From assembly GCA_029706075.1 (NCBI GenBank), contig JAINUG010000387.1:375001-439000 (forward strand): a DNA stretch of 64,000 nucleotides, written 5' to 3'. The notes beneath the pieces are model-generated. The model worked only from the letters and a program-made list of their open reading frames with translations. It had not been told where the DNA came from and ran no database searches. Position 1 is the stretch's first letter. The number at the start of each line of letters is the position of its first letter. This DNA comes from Aldrovandia affinis (taxonomy: Eukaryota; Chordata; Actinopteri; Notacanthiformes; Halosauridae). Both the position numbers and the translations under genes were made by a program. Positions 1 through 11,000 of the stretch are shown here, piece after piece.

Positions 1-445
1 GTCCAGGGAGAGATGTGGGGGACTGTGGGGGCAGATGTGTGGGGGATTAGCATGTCTACTTGTTTATGTCCCCAGCATTAGCCCCTGATTAAATCCGCCA
101 TATTTTGAGGGGAGATATCTTTGCCCAAATGCTCACTGCCAGGACGTGGTTTTTCATCACCGCAACATGTAATTATGTGATTAATTGTGCACCTCTCCCT
201 TTAGTCCGGTTTTTGTTAACTTAGGGGGGATTAGTATTACTCATGTCTACTTGTTTATGTATTCTATTAGGCTTAGGCATTATTTTCCGCACTGATTGTT
301 TTATTGCTGCCTTTGAATTGTGGCTACAGATTTACCTACAGGGTCCTAGTTTAACTATGTGGTTGCTCCTAGCACCTGGAACTGTACTTCCCGCTAGGGT
401 GGCTTTCAGCTAAACTGTTCTTGACTACGGTTAACACTTTGTTGT
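1..445. other. No gene recognised
   Basis: I see no conserved coding segment here. The stretch starts with G-rich sequence and repeats a short phrase around 50-70 and 240-260 (catgtctacttgtttatgt). It could be the downstream part of the tapasin-family gene or intergenic sequence. Confidence 0.4.
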
Positions 446-575
446 ACGTCGCTCTGGATAAGAGCATCTGCCAAATGCCTGTAATGGAATGGAATGGAAT
501 GGGAAACATTTTTTACATTTACATTGTAGGCATTTGGCAGACGCTCTTATCCAGAGCGACTTACAAGATGTGGAA
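445..575. repeat. Two L2/SINE-type 3' tails in inverted orientation
   Basis: Positions 445-500 carry the tail cgctctggataagagcat on the plus strand, followed by a ggaat-type microsatellite. Positions 515-575 carry the same tail on the minus strand. Tails of this sequence end most SINEs and the L2-like LINE in this window. These are probably two truncated insertions facing each other. Confidence 0.7.
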
Positions 576-760
576 ACACGGGAGAGTAAGCGTGAAGGTG
601 AGAAAGTACGGTAAAAAACAGATTTAGTAAATAAATGAATGAGGATGTGAGGGTTCAGCCATCTTTGATCAAGTGTCCAAAAGACAACGAAACACTTCCT
701 ACACGCCCGGGACGATATCCTATCAGTACCTACACGGCCGGGACGATATCCTATCAGTAC

Positions 761-1646
761 CTGTGGTGATCAGAGTGTCTGCGTCCGGGATGGGGGGCCA
801 CTTTGCGTGGTCATCCTGGGGGTTGGTGGGCGAGGCGGGGGTGTGCCTCAGAAAGGTGGTGAGGAAGAGACCCCCACTGTGTCGCAGTGTGCAGGTGAAC
901 CAGGTGTCCTGCTCCTGGGACCCTCGTCCTGGCCAGAGTACCTGGATCCCGCCTGTGCTGTACCTACGAATCTCGCACTGCAGCTGCTCCACTTCCTGGT
1001 CTATGTACTGCCTCATGTCCACCTTTTTCCCTGAGACAGACACACATGTATTGAGCTGCACTTGTATTGACACAAAGCGCAATAATAATAATAATATATA
1101 CGCCATTTAGCAGACGCTTTTATCCAAAGCGACTTACAGTAGTGAATGTATACATTTTTCAGTATATGTGGCCCCAGTGGGGAATGAACCCACAACCTAG
1201 GCAGGCAGTGTGGTGTAATGGTTAGGGAACTGGGCTTGTAACAAGGTTGCAGGTTCAATCCCCAGGTGGGACACTGCCGTTGTCTTACCTTAACCTGAAT
1301 TACTTCAGTTAATATCCAGCTGTATAAATGGATTGTAAATAAATGTAAACTGTAAGTCGTCTGGATAAGAGTGCTAAATGCCAATGCAACCACAGTGTCT
1401 TCTCAGTGGCAAAAGTGCAAAGTGTGACCTTAACCAAATGGGAGTTCAGCTGCCAATCACCTTTGACCACGAAGGTGATCGAGTTGGGGTCCACAGCGCG
1501 GTCTCCTGGCTGGCCGAACTGCAACAGTGCATTTCTGTGGTGGTAGCGAGTTTCTGTATGGCCATTTGAATCCACCTCGCTTTGCTCTTCCACCAGATCA
1601 CAGGGAAGCCACTCCACCTCCTGCAGACACCGGGTTTCCAACACAG
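761..1646 (-). CDS. tapbpl: Tapasin-family protein, probably TAPBPL (TAPBPR), two internal exons
   Basis: Two minus-strand exons are visible. The first (1646-1461, 186 nt) is flanked by AG and GT and reads RCLQEVEWLPCDL. The second (1030-761, 270 nt) starts after ctgtctcag and ends at a GTACTG donor; it contains LQCEIRRYSTGG and WFTCTLRHSGG. The phases agree: exon one ends with a single G that is completed by GG. The spacing of the cysteines and the CEIxRY and WF...LRHSGG blocks resembles the membrane-distal N-terminal part of tapasin and, more closely, the tapasin-related protein. That family binds MHC class I heavy chain in the ER or Golgi and edits its peptides. The signal-peptide exon upstream and the Ig-domain, membrane and tail exons are not identified; the latter should lie left of the window. 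Family membership is fairly sure; TAPBPL rather than tapasin is a judgement from memory. Confidence 0.6.
1087..1200 (-). mobile_element. tRNA-derived SINE (family A), reverse orientation
   Basis: Read on the minus strand this ends with the family tail (taagtcgctttggataaaag, gcgtctgctaaatgg) preceded by ccacatatactgaaaaatg, the body shared with the copies at 9.6, 18.6, 30.9 and 39.1 kb. It lies in the intron between the two tapasin-family exons and abuts a plus-strand family B SINE. Confidence 0.75.
1202..1385 (+). mobile_element. tRNA-derived SINE (family B)
   Basis: The head gcagtgtggtgtaatggtta is a Pol III A-box-like segment, followed by a B-box-like ggttcaatcc, a middle block (taacctgaattacttcagt, atatccagctgtataaatgg) and the L2-type tail. 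Its middle resembles V-SINE-type elements of fishes; the family name is not certain. It lies in the tapasin-family intron. Confidence 0.75.
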
Positions 1647-1649
1647 CTA

Positions 1650-2455
1650 CACAGGACACCGCACAATTTAAATGATCATCACTGATCGCTTGCTTCATTG
1701 AATTAAAAAACATGGTTAGTGTTAGTCAAAGCAGTAATTGTATTACATAGATTTATTTATCAGTTTAGTATTCCCACAATGAAACAGTGTTTTCTTGTTT
1801 AGACAGGGAAGGCAAAGTGCTGCGTGAGATTTCTCTCCACGAATTCTACTCGCTCTCATGATGTTATATTCATATGCAGCGGTGGTAGGCTACTACGCGT
1901 TTTTACCCTAATTTGCGGCGTTTTAATTGTACTGCATGGGTGAGCGTTTATCTGCATAATAAGATGTGTGGGAACATCAAGTAGAGTGGGGCTGGTGAAT
2001 ATGCTACTTCTACATTCAAATAAATTGGACTGAAGACTTTGAGCCGGGATTTCAAGGCCCAAACTAATCTGAATCACATGCCCATACTGATCGACTAGAG
2101 AAAACTTTTAACTTTTTAGAGGTATATTTTAAAACCATCGCTTTTTACAGCGACTACCGCCTGCCCTCTCTATGCGCGTTACGTTAGCTAAACTTGCTAG
2201 CGTGTCAAAGTCCATTCGCTACCACTACTGTACGTCAACAGGGTTGCCAGGTTCGCAGTACCGGCAAAATTCGGATACTTAGACAATTAAGTCGTGCGTG
2301 GTGGCGGTTTTTTGGGGATAGTTGTAAAACACACAACGACAGCAAACAAACTACATTTGTGGACAATATGACTTTTTCTTTAAAAATTAGCTTTCTTTCT
2401 TTGAATTAGCACATTAACACTGTCCTCAGCACGTACATGCTTGGCATTGGCAACC
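1650..2455. other. No gene recognised; possible 5' flank of the tapasin-family gene
   Basis: No conserved coding segment or repeat was recognised. The first exon of the minus-strand tapasin-family gene should lie on this side, but I could not identify a signal-peptide exon with a matching donor phase. Confidence 0.3.
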
Positions 2456-2456
2456 T

Positions 2457-3130
2457 ACATTTACATTTGACATTTTAAGCATTTAGCAGACGCTCTTATC
2501 CAGAGCGACTTACAAGATGTGCATTAATACATGGTAAGATTAAGAGATCAGTGTCGTGATACAGTAACCTCAGACAGCAGGGTTATAGCGAGGTAGTTTC
2601 ACTGTCACAGAACCGGATTACAAAAGGGAACGTAGCCAGGTCGAGAAAAAACATTTCTATGGAAAAGGGAGTAAAAGGCGAGTACTAGAAAGAGCAGAGG
2701 GGGAGATATGGCAGGTAAATTGGGAAATTATGGCAGGAAATACTGCAAGGACTTGGAAAGCATAAAGGCTACCAACATAATGCATTGGGAGCATACCAGG
2801 AGATGAGAAAGCAAGGTTACTAGGGACAGGCCGACTTCATCACCCCATACAGCCAATTTCCAGTTTATTCCAATTCAATAAGTGATTTCTCCGCAACAGA
2901 CTCAAAAACCACCTTTTTCAGACTCCACTACCACTGAATTCTGTACATCTAGCCAATTGTCATCACCACTGCCTAAATATTTAATACGTTTTGTATGTAT
3001 CCCTGCTTACTCATTTAAAAAAGTACTAACCTCTTACTTCCCAGTGTTAAAGGTATAGAATGCAGCGGCCTACAATGATGTCTGTCTGCTGTAATACTGC
3101 ACTTTAGCGTCTGCTAAATGCTTAAAATGT
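2457..3130. repeat. L2-like LINE 3' ends in opposite orientation
   Basis: Positions 2457-2555 are the reverse complement of the L2 3' end (tail, then the block ending in acatcttgtaagtcgctc). Positions 2888-3130 are the plus-strand L2 3' untranslated end, matching 21.2-21.6 kb (cagactccactaccactgaa, then ttgtcatcaccactgcc). The intervening 330 bases hold nothing I recognise. Either two insertions or one inverted copy would explain it. Confidence 0.6.
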
Positions 3131-3267
3131 CAAATGATTTTAATCAGACTGAATCAGCCACTTCCTTCCCCTACCACTCCGAGGTCTGTTGTTACTTTAC
3201 TATGTTATAATTGTAAACGTGAACTGTGTATAAGCTAAAGAATTAGAAACTGTGGGTGGGTCACCAG

Positions 3268-3480
3268 AACTGGCAGTGTGCTATAATGGTTAGGGAGCTG
3301 GGCTTGTAACGTTAAGGTTGCAGGTTCAATCCCCAGGTGGGACACTGCTGTTGTACCCTTGAGCAAGGTACTTAACCTGCATTGCTTCAGTTAATATCCA
3401 GCTGTATAAATGGATTGTGTGTGAAGAAATGTGAACTGTAAGTCGCTCTGGATAAGAGCGTCTGCTAAATGCCTGTAATG
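3268..3480 (+). mobile_element. tRNA-derived SINE (family B), full length
   Basis: The copy runs from the ggcagtgtgctataatggtt head through ggttcaatccccaggtggg, ttgagcaaggtacttaacc and the L2-type tail to gcctgtaatg. Its short tail repeat (tgtaa/taatg) is split by the hAT MITE that follows and resumes at 3897-3918. Confidence 0.8.
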
Positions 3481-3896
<416 letters not shown>

Positions 3897-3919
3897 CTGT
3901 AATGTAATGTAATGTAATG

Positions 3920-4750
3920 GATCGGCTTTTGGCTGGGGGGAAAAGAAGCTGGATCTGGCAACCGTTTACGTCAGGTGGCCCCATCCCTCAGAATTCTACA
4001 CGAGTATCCCGGACATGCTTTCTTAAAGACACATATGACTAAGATACTTTTATTAATTATTTTTGTCCACTAATGAATTCCACCGGATAAATGAATTTGT
4101 AGGTAACATTCTGGTCGTATACGTGTGGCATAATGTACTAGTGTTATGCCTATATAACATCAGCCACTGATAAAAACATATAATTATGATGATTTAGTTC
4201 CAAATGTAGCTATATTTAGCTAGCGAACAGATATCGGTGCTATACTTCGGCGTAGCTGCGCAGCGATCTGCTAACTTTGGCTAAATCTGTACAAGACCTG
4301 TTGCAGAACACTCATTTGAAAGACATATATACCTGACACTATTTAAGATTACTTTACAACATTACCAAAACACCCCGCAATGCTACAGGCAGGAGACGAA
4401 CAGCAATGTACGTGATCTTTGTCGGTGTAAATGAACAGTATTTAGCAAGCTACTTAAGAGGTTTGGAGGAAGCAACCGTGCCATTAGCGGTCAACATACC
4501 AACCTGAATAAAACAGCGCACAGAGAAGAACAATATAATTCCAGGCCATGTTTCTTCAGAACCGTCCTCATATCCCTTTGCGATCCAACCGCCGTTTCGG
4601 GCTGGTGGCTCTGAGCTTTCGCTTTCATTTCAGCAGTAGCGTTAGTTAATATATCTCTAAGTGCTATAGCGTATGCTGCGCTTTACAGAGAACAGTTTGC
4701 AGCCAACACACCCCCAAGATGCAACAGCCTCAGTACCTATCGATCGATAT
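3920..4750. other. No gene recognised
   Basis: Mostly AT-rich, non-repetitive sequence. No convincing coding segment, RNA gene or transposon end was found on either strand. Confidence 0.35.
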
Positions 4751-4756
4751 GATTAT

Positions 4757-5430
4757 TTAAGATAAGATAAGATCAACTTTATTTATCCCCATTGGGGAAA
4801 TTCTGTGTCACACACAAAGCTCCAGTATACACGTAGACAATATAAACTTTATATAAACTTTATTGCAGACACCGGTCCATATAAAAAATAACAACATACA
4901 AGTATAAAAAATGGAGAAAACAAAAGGAAACATACAAAAACTGTGCATATTAAAAATATACAAACTATTGCACCAATGCCGTCTCAGCTTGGAAGTGAAT
5001 CTGTAACAGCTTTTCATAGGACTGACAAGAGCTTCTATTATCTGATTCTCAGACTTGTCCAGCTGACACATAAAGCTAAACATCAGCTGTCTTAAGAGTG
5101 CCTCACAGGTTGGCACACTAGTGGACACAAACAATTGACTGGCACTATGCCACCTAGGGACACGGAGCAGCAACCTCATTGCATCATTGTAGGCTACTTT
5201 AAGCCTCTGCATACTCATTTTCTTGTAGTTAGACCACAATTGAGCAGTGTACAACGGTGTGATATAGGTTCTGAACAGGGAACACTTTACATAGTCAGAG
5301 CACATAGAAAACTTCCTTAACAACATATTAGCCTGAGAATAGATTTTACAACGCTGGCGATGAATGTCTTTGTCATCCATCCAGTCATCAGATATAATAC
5401 AAACAATACAGACATAATCACCAATAAGGC
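4757..5430 (-). mobile_element. LINE fragment: C-terminal reverse-transcriptase region and 3' end
   Basis: On the minus strand the reading frame contains DIHRQRCKIYSQANMLLRKF and LYTAQLWSNYKK, then YNDAMRLLLRVPRWHSAS. This is the post-catalytic C-terminal region common in fish non-LTR retrotransposons. The 3' end has ccccaatggggataaataaa followed by a short (atctt)-like tail on the minus strand. The catalytic FADD block is absent, so this is a 5'-truncated dead copy. The clade was not determined. Confidence 0.75.
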
Positions 5431-5714
5431 AACATATGCTAACACAACGGCGCCTATATACATTTATATACAACAGTGTTACTTCTGTTATCGGAACATC
5501 CCTCTGACTCGGTCAGGGTTCTGGGCACGAGTCCTACTGTGCAAAGAAGAAGACAGTGCAAATAGCAAAAATTACAGGTATAAGACTTAACCTAATACAG
5601 ATAGTGCAGTATGGAGCTAGGTTTAAGTACACAATATTATGAACAAACAGATAGTGTACCCTAACAGCAGGCTAAATAAGATAAATAAGTTAGAGTTGAG
5701 AGCAGGTAGTGCAT

Positions 5715-7112
5715 CTTTAATCGCTCCCTGGCACAAGCTGTCATCCCATCCTGCCTGAAATCAGCTACAATCATCCCCGTACCTAAGAAAACAACCACAG
5801 ACAGCCTCAATGACTACCGACCAGTAGCACTCACACCAGTCATCATGAAGTGCTTTGAGAGGCTGGTCTTACCCCACATTAAAGCCTGCCTCCCCCCCAC
5901 AATTGACCCTCACCAGTTTGCCTATCGGGCAAACAGATCCACCGAGGATGCCATAGCCATAGCTCTCCACTTTGCACTGAGCCATCTGGAACACCGGGAG
6001 AGCTATGTGAGGATGCTCCTCATCGACTACAGTTCAGCCTTTAACACAATCATCCCGGACATCCTGATTACCAAGCTCTTAGACCTAGGCATCCCCCCAC
6101 TCACCTGCTCCTGGATAAAAGACTTCCTGACTGACCGCCCCAAGACTGTGAAACTCGGCCCCCACCTCTCCTCCACCCGCACACTCAGCACCGGCTCTCC
6201 TCAGGGTTGTGTGCTGAGCCCACTACTGTACTCTCTTTACACCCACGACTGCAGCCCAGCACACCCAGACAACATCATCGTCAAATTCGCGGACGACACC
6301 ACGGTGGTTGGGCTCATCTCTGGAGGGGACGAGTCTGCCTACCGAGATGAGATCCTGAAATTAACAGCGTGGTGTACAGTGAACAACTTGGCACTGAACA
6401 CCACAAAAACAAAGGAAATCATCTGCGACTTCAGGAAGAACAGAGCAGACCCCGCCCCCCTTTACATCAATGGTGAGTGTGTGGAGAGGGTCCACACTTT
6501 CAGATTCCTGGGCACCCTCATCTCTGCTGACCTCTCCTGGTCTGAGAACACCACAGCGGTCATCAAGAAGGCCCAGCAGCAATTACACTTCCTGAGGGTG
6601 CTCAGGAAGAACAACCTGGATCAAAAGCTGCTGGTGACCTTCTACCGCTCCTCTGTTGAGAGCCTGCTGGTGTACTGCATAACTGTGTGGTACGCCAGCT
6701 GCACCGAAGCGGACAGAAGGGGGGTTCAGAGAGTCATCAACGCAGCACAGAAGATTATCGGCTGTCCTCTCCCTCTCTGATGGACATCTACAACTCCCGC
6801 TGCCTCAGCAGAGCAAAAAGATCTCAAAGGTCAGCTCTCACCCTGGCTTCCACCTGTTTGAACTGTTGCCCTCCGGGAGGCGCTACAGGTGCATGGGATC
6901 CAGAACAAACAGGCTGAAAGACAGTTTCTTCCCTAGAGCAATAACCACCTTGAACTCAAACATGCACTGATCCCCCCTTCCCCCTTTCTCCCCCTCCCCA
7001 CTGTGCAATATAAGCCACTTCAGTGCAATATCTAGTGCAATATCTGTACGATGTACAGTGCAATATGTGCAGATTTAATTTAAGTAGCCTATATTTTGTG
7101 TATTTTGTGTAT

Positions 7113-7143
<31 letters not shown>

Positions 7144-7330
7144 ATTTTTTTCTATTATTGTTGGGTATTTTTCAACTTTTTTATTTTTTCTACTACTGTT
7201 GGTATACTGTATGTTGTTTGTGACTGTGTTGTATGTTGTCCTGCACATTTAAGCTGGGCCTATCTTAATTTCGTTGTACCCTGGTATAATGACAATAAAG
7301 ACATTCAATTCATTCAATTCAAAATGCAAA
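5715..7330 (+). mobile_element. 5'-truncated LINE (L2/CR1-like) with reverse-transcriptase domain
   Basis: An open frame begins without a start near 5715 (IIPVPKK, then YRPVAL) and includes the RT blocks [26 protein letters not shown] and [11 protein letters not shown], followed by FRFLGTLI. It runs to a stop at 6778-6780. A frameshift near 6770 separates it from its C-terminal end ([15 protein letters not shown]) in another frame. The 3' region ends in gacaataaagacattcaatt with an (attca)-type tail and includes a TA microsatellite at 7113-7138. It lacks the N-terminal endonuclease. It is a decayed retrotransposon; the clade is a judgement from RT motifs. Confidence 0.85.
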
Positions 7331-8001
7331 TTGCAACGGAAATGTAGTGATAGTCTATAGTCTAAAGCAGCGGTCTCTAACCCACCAATGTTCATTCATG
7401 ATTATATATGATTATATATGATTATTTATACTCAGATACAGGTAACTGACAGAATAAAGGAAACACTTGAGCAAATTAAGGGTTCTGGCGGCTCTGATAG
7501 GGTTCTAGTCGTAATTTAAAACGCTCACTGGCTGCAAGGTTCTCCCAGTATCGGAGGTGCACATGTTCAACGGTGGGGGCGCTACATAAAACGGAACGTT
7601 GTTTTACATGGTTGTCGCTCTTTTTAAATTTTGCCCGACACGTTGGCGCGTTATGGAAAGTGCAAAGGGCCAGTTCCGGAACAGCTGACAAATGCTAGCT
7701 TTCCATCTTACGAGGTAGTTCCTGGAACTGAAGCTGCACGTGTGATGCGTTTTATTGGCTGTACTCTATACGTTACTATAGCTAATTACTTCAGTCGCTT
7801 TTTTCTTTAATTTAATTTAAAGAAATAGGCACCATTTATACAAATCAATTATTTATCAACATCGATTTTTGTTGTTGTTGCATGGATAAAAGTCGGTTGT
7901 TTTTGGGGTGAGGGGGGCTAGCCAGCTATTGGCTGGTTGAATTTTGGTCCAGTTTTGCCCCACTTCGCAACTACTGCCACCCGTTCACATACAAGACAAT
8001 T
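7330..8001. promoter_or_regulatory. GEMIN4 upstream region with inverted CCAAT motifs
   Basis: No coding segment seen. Two inverted CCAAT motifs (attggct) lie at 7753-7759 and 7928-7934, the nearer about 70 bp upstream of the proposed GEMIN4 start codon. TMEM199 has the same motif close to its start. Assignment as a promoter is inference from position; no TATA box is evident. Confidence 0.3.
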
Positions 8002-8011
8002 ATGGAGTCAG
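8002..8011 (+). CDS. gemin4: GEMIN4 coding exon 1 (10 coding nt)
   Basis: ATGGAGTCAG followed by a strong donor, gtaaggtaaac. It was chosen because it is the upstream ATG whose donor leaves one base, exactly the phase needed to complete the AG left at the exon 2 acceptor (10518-10519). The joined start MESESWLSCEK aligns with the position of the vertebrate GEMIN4 N terminus. RNA evidence would settle it. Confidence 0.75.
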
Positions 8012-11000
8012 GTAAGGTAAACTGGACTGTTTTGTGTCTTCGTCTTGACTCATGAGGCTCATAAGATTTGGAACATCCTCAGCCACTTGTGTTTGTTTGT
8101 CTTGTCGGCTGTATAACAGACATGAAGTAGCGTTAATTTGTGCGACGATAAAATGGGAAAGCACAAAAGAAAAACGGGAAAAATGTAATGCATTTCGATT
8201 TTCTCTTTCAAAAGCCACAAAATTCTCTTGCACTCGTATTGCTAACACAGGTGTGGATGTTATTTCTCAGCAGGAAAGTGTCGGTTGAAAAGTAACGTTC
8301 ACATAACGTAATTGTCCAACGAATTTTCCATGGCAGGGGCTGTTGACAAGTTTAATATTATGTTTAGGTTTTATGATTGTTTTAACCAAAAATATTAAAT
8401 ATGTGCGCTAAAACTTCTTAATCACCAGTGTATTTGATTAATCTTACAACTTTAAAACTAGCAGATGGATCTTTTGTCAAACTGAGGAAAATATTCTCTG
8501 TGGTACACAGATGGGACATGAATTTTCAGTCCGTCCGACCCATGCACTGAGACCCTCTCAAAATCCCCTCCAACAGATAAACTCTCCACCACTCTAACTA
8601 CAGGTCACTACTGCTGCTGGTAACTGCCACAATGAAGGAAACACCCACATGAAGTGACTTCATATGGTATTGGTCCACCATAATGGCTTCAGTGTGCCTT
8701 GGCATATATTATACAAGTGTCTGGAACTCTTGGAGGGATGCAACACTATTCTTCCATGAGAAAGGTTATGGTTCTGTGTGTCTCAGTAGGTAGAGCGTGG
8801 TCTACTGATAACTTGTATGTGTACTGTGCCTTGTTATGTATTGTATATGTATGTATGTATTCTTTGACGTAATTCGTGCTTGCCTTCTTGGCCAGATCAC
8901 CCTTGAAAAAGAGACCTCTGTCTCAATGGGTTTTTATTTCTGGTTAAATAAAGGTTTGATGAGGTAGAGCATGGTTCTGTGTGGCTCAGTAGGTAGAGTG
9001 TGGTTCTGTGTGTCTCAGTAGGTAGAGCGTGGTTCTGTGTGGCTCAGTAGGTAGAGCGTGGTTCTGTGTGTCTCAGTAGGTAGAGTGGTGGTGGCTCAGT
9101 AGGTAAAGCGTGGTTCTGTGTGTCACAGTAGGTAAAGCGTGGTTCTGTGTGGCTCAGTAGGTAGAGCGTGGTTCTGTGTGGCTCACAGTAGGTAGAGCGT
9201 GGTTCTGTGTGGCTCACTAGGTAGAGCGTGGTTCTGTGTGGTTCTGTGTGGTGCTCAGTAGGTAGAGTGTGGTTCTGTGTGTCTCAGTGAGGTAGAGTGT
9301 GGTTCTGTGTGGCTCAGAAGGTAGAGCGTGGTTCTGTGTGGCTCAGCGTGGTTCTGTGTGGCTCAAGGTAGAGCGTGGTTCTGTGTGGCTCAGAAGGTAG
9401 AGCGTGGTTCTGTGTGGCTCAGTATGTAGAGCGTGGTTCTGTGTGTCTCAGTAGGTAGAGCGTGGTTCTGTGTGGCTCAGTAGGTAGAGCGTGGTTCTGT
9501 GTGGCTCAGTAGGTAGAGCGTGGTTCTGTGTGTCTCAGTAGGTAGAGCGTGGTGCTAACAATGCTTAGGTTGTGGGTTTGATTCCCACTGGGACCACACA
9601 TACCTAAAAATGTATGCATTCACTACTGTAAGTCACTTTGGATAAAAGCGTCTGCTAAATGGCATGTATATATATATATATGTATGTATGTATGTATGCA
9701 TGCATATATATGAGAAAGTCCATAATTTAGCGTGCTGTTGATAGTGGTGGAAAACGCTGTCTCAGGCACTGCTCCAGAATCTGCCATAAGTGTCCAATCA
9801 GGTTGAGGTCTTGTGACTGAGACGGCCATGTTTTATGGTTTACATTATTTTCATGCTCATCAAATCATTCAGTGGGGCATTGTCATCCTGGGAGAGACCA
9901 CTCCCATCAGGATATAAATGCTTCACCACAGGATGAAGGTGACCACTCAGAATGGCTTTGTATTTATTGGTGTTTACCTTGCCCTCTAAGGGGTTGAATG
10001 GACCTAAACCATGCCACCCCAAAAATGAAACCCCACACCATAACAGAGTTGCCAGAACCTTTAATTTACTCCAATGTTTATTTTATTTTGGCAGTTACCT
10101 ATAATACCTGTAATATCACTAGATGCTAGTGTATGAAAATCAATCAACTTCCTTTTGCACTATCAACAAAAGTGTTTATTGGTTAGTTTTAACCCAATGT
10201 ACCTTTAGTGATGCTAGCTTTCTTTTAATGTAGCTTTCTTACTTTGTCAGTGTGCCTTGGCAAATCATTAGGCAAATCTTAGGCAGGCAGTGTGGTGTAA
10301 TGGTTACAGTAGGGAATGCATACATTTTGCAGGTTCAATCCCCAGGTGGCCACTGCTGTTGTACCCTTAAAGGTACTTAACCTGAATTGCTTCAGTAAAA
10401 TATCCAGCTGTATAAATGGATTGTAGAAGAAAGAGAACTATTTTGATAAGAGCAGTGCTAAATGCCTAAAATGTAATGCAAATAATTATCCAAACATTCC
10501 TTTGCTTGTCATTTTTCAGAGTCCTGGCTGAGCTGTGAGAAGAGTGCTGTCCTCCAGGGAGGGTTCCTGCTGGCGGAAAAGCTCTGCAGTGCGGGGGCGC
10601 TCTCTGCCCTCCGGAAGGATGAATGGGGCAGAGTGGGGCGCCCTGTCCTTCAGGCTGTCATTGGCATCTGCGGAGAAGGTCCTGGGCGAAGCCAAGAGCA
10701 GGTCCTCTGGAGGAAGAGGATTGTCTGTATCCTGTGGAGTAAGCTGTTGGAAATGGAGGAAGGAAAGGACATTGACTCCATGTGGAGAGAGAACCCTTTT
10801 TTCTCAGTGCAGAGCAGCCTCCCTCAAATCAACCACACAATGCTGTTTGAGTTGGTCAAGTCAATGGGCTTCTCCCGAATATATGTAGAGTTGCTGTTGT
10901 GTTTCCCACCAGCAGCCCTGTGCACAGAGATAGCCCGGCTAGTTAAGCACATCATGACTGACAGCACAGAGGAGGATGCCCGACTCCTCATGGAAGTGTG

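Noticed and set aside
1309..1713. A single 134-residue minus-strand gene
   Set aside because: Only the part at 1461-1646 is conserved; the rest is intron and SINE, and splice sites bound the exon.
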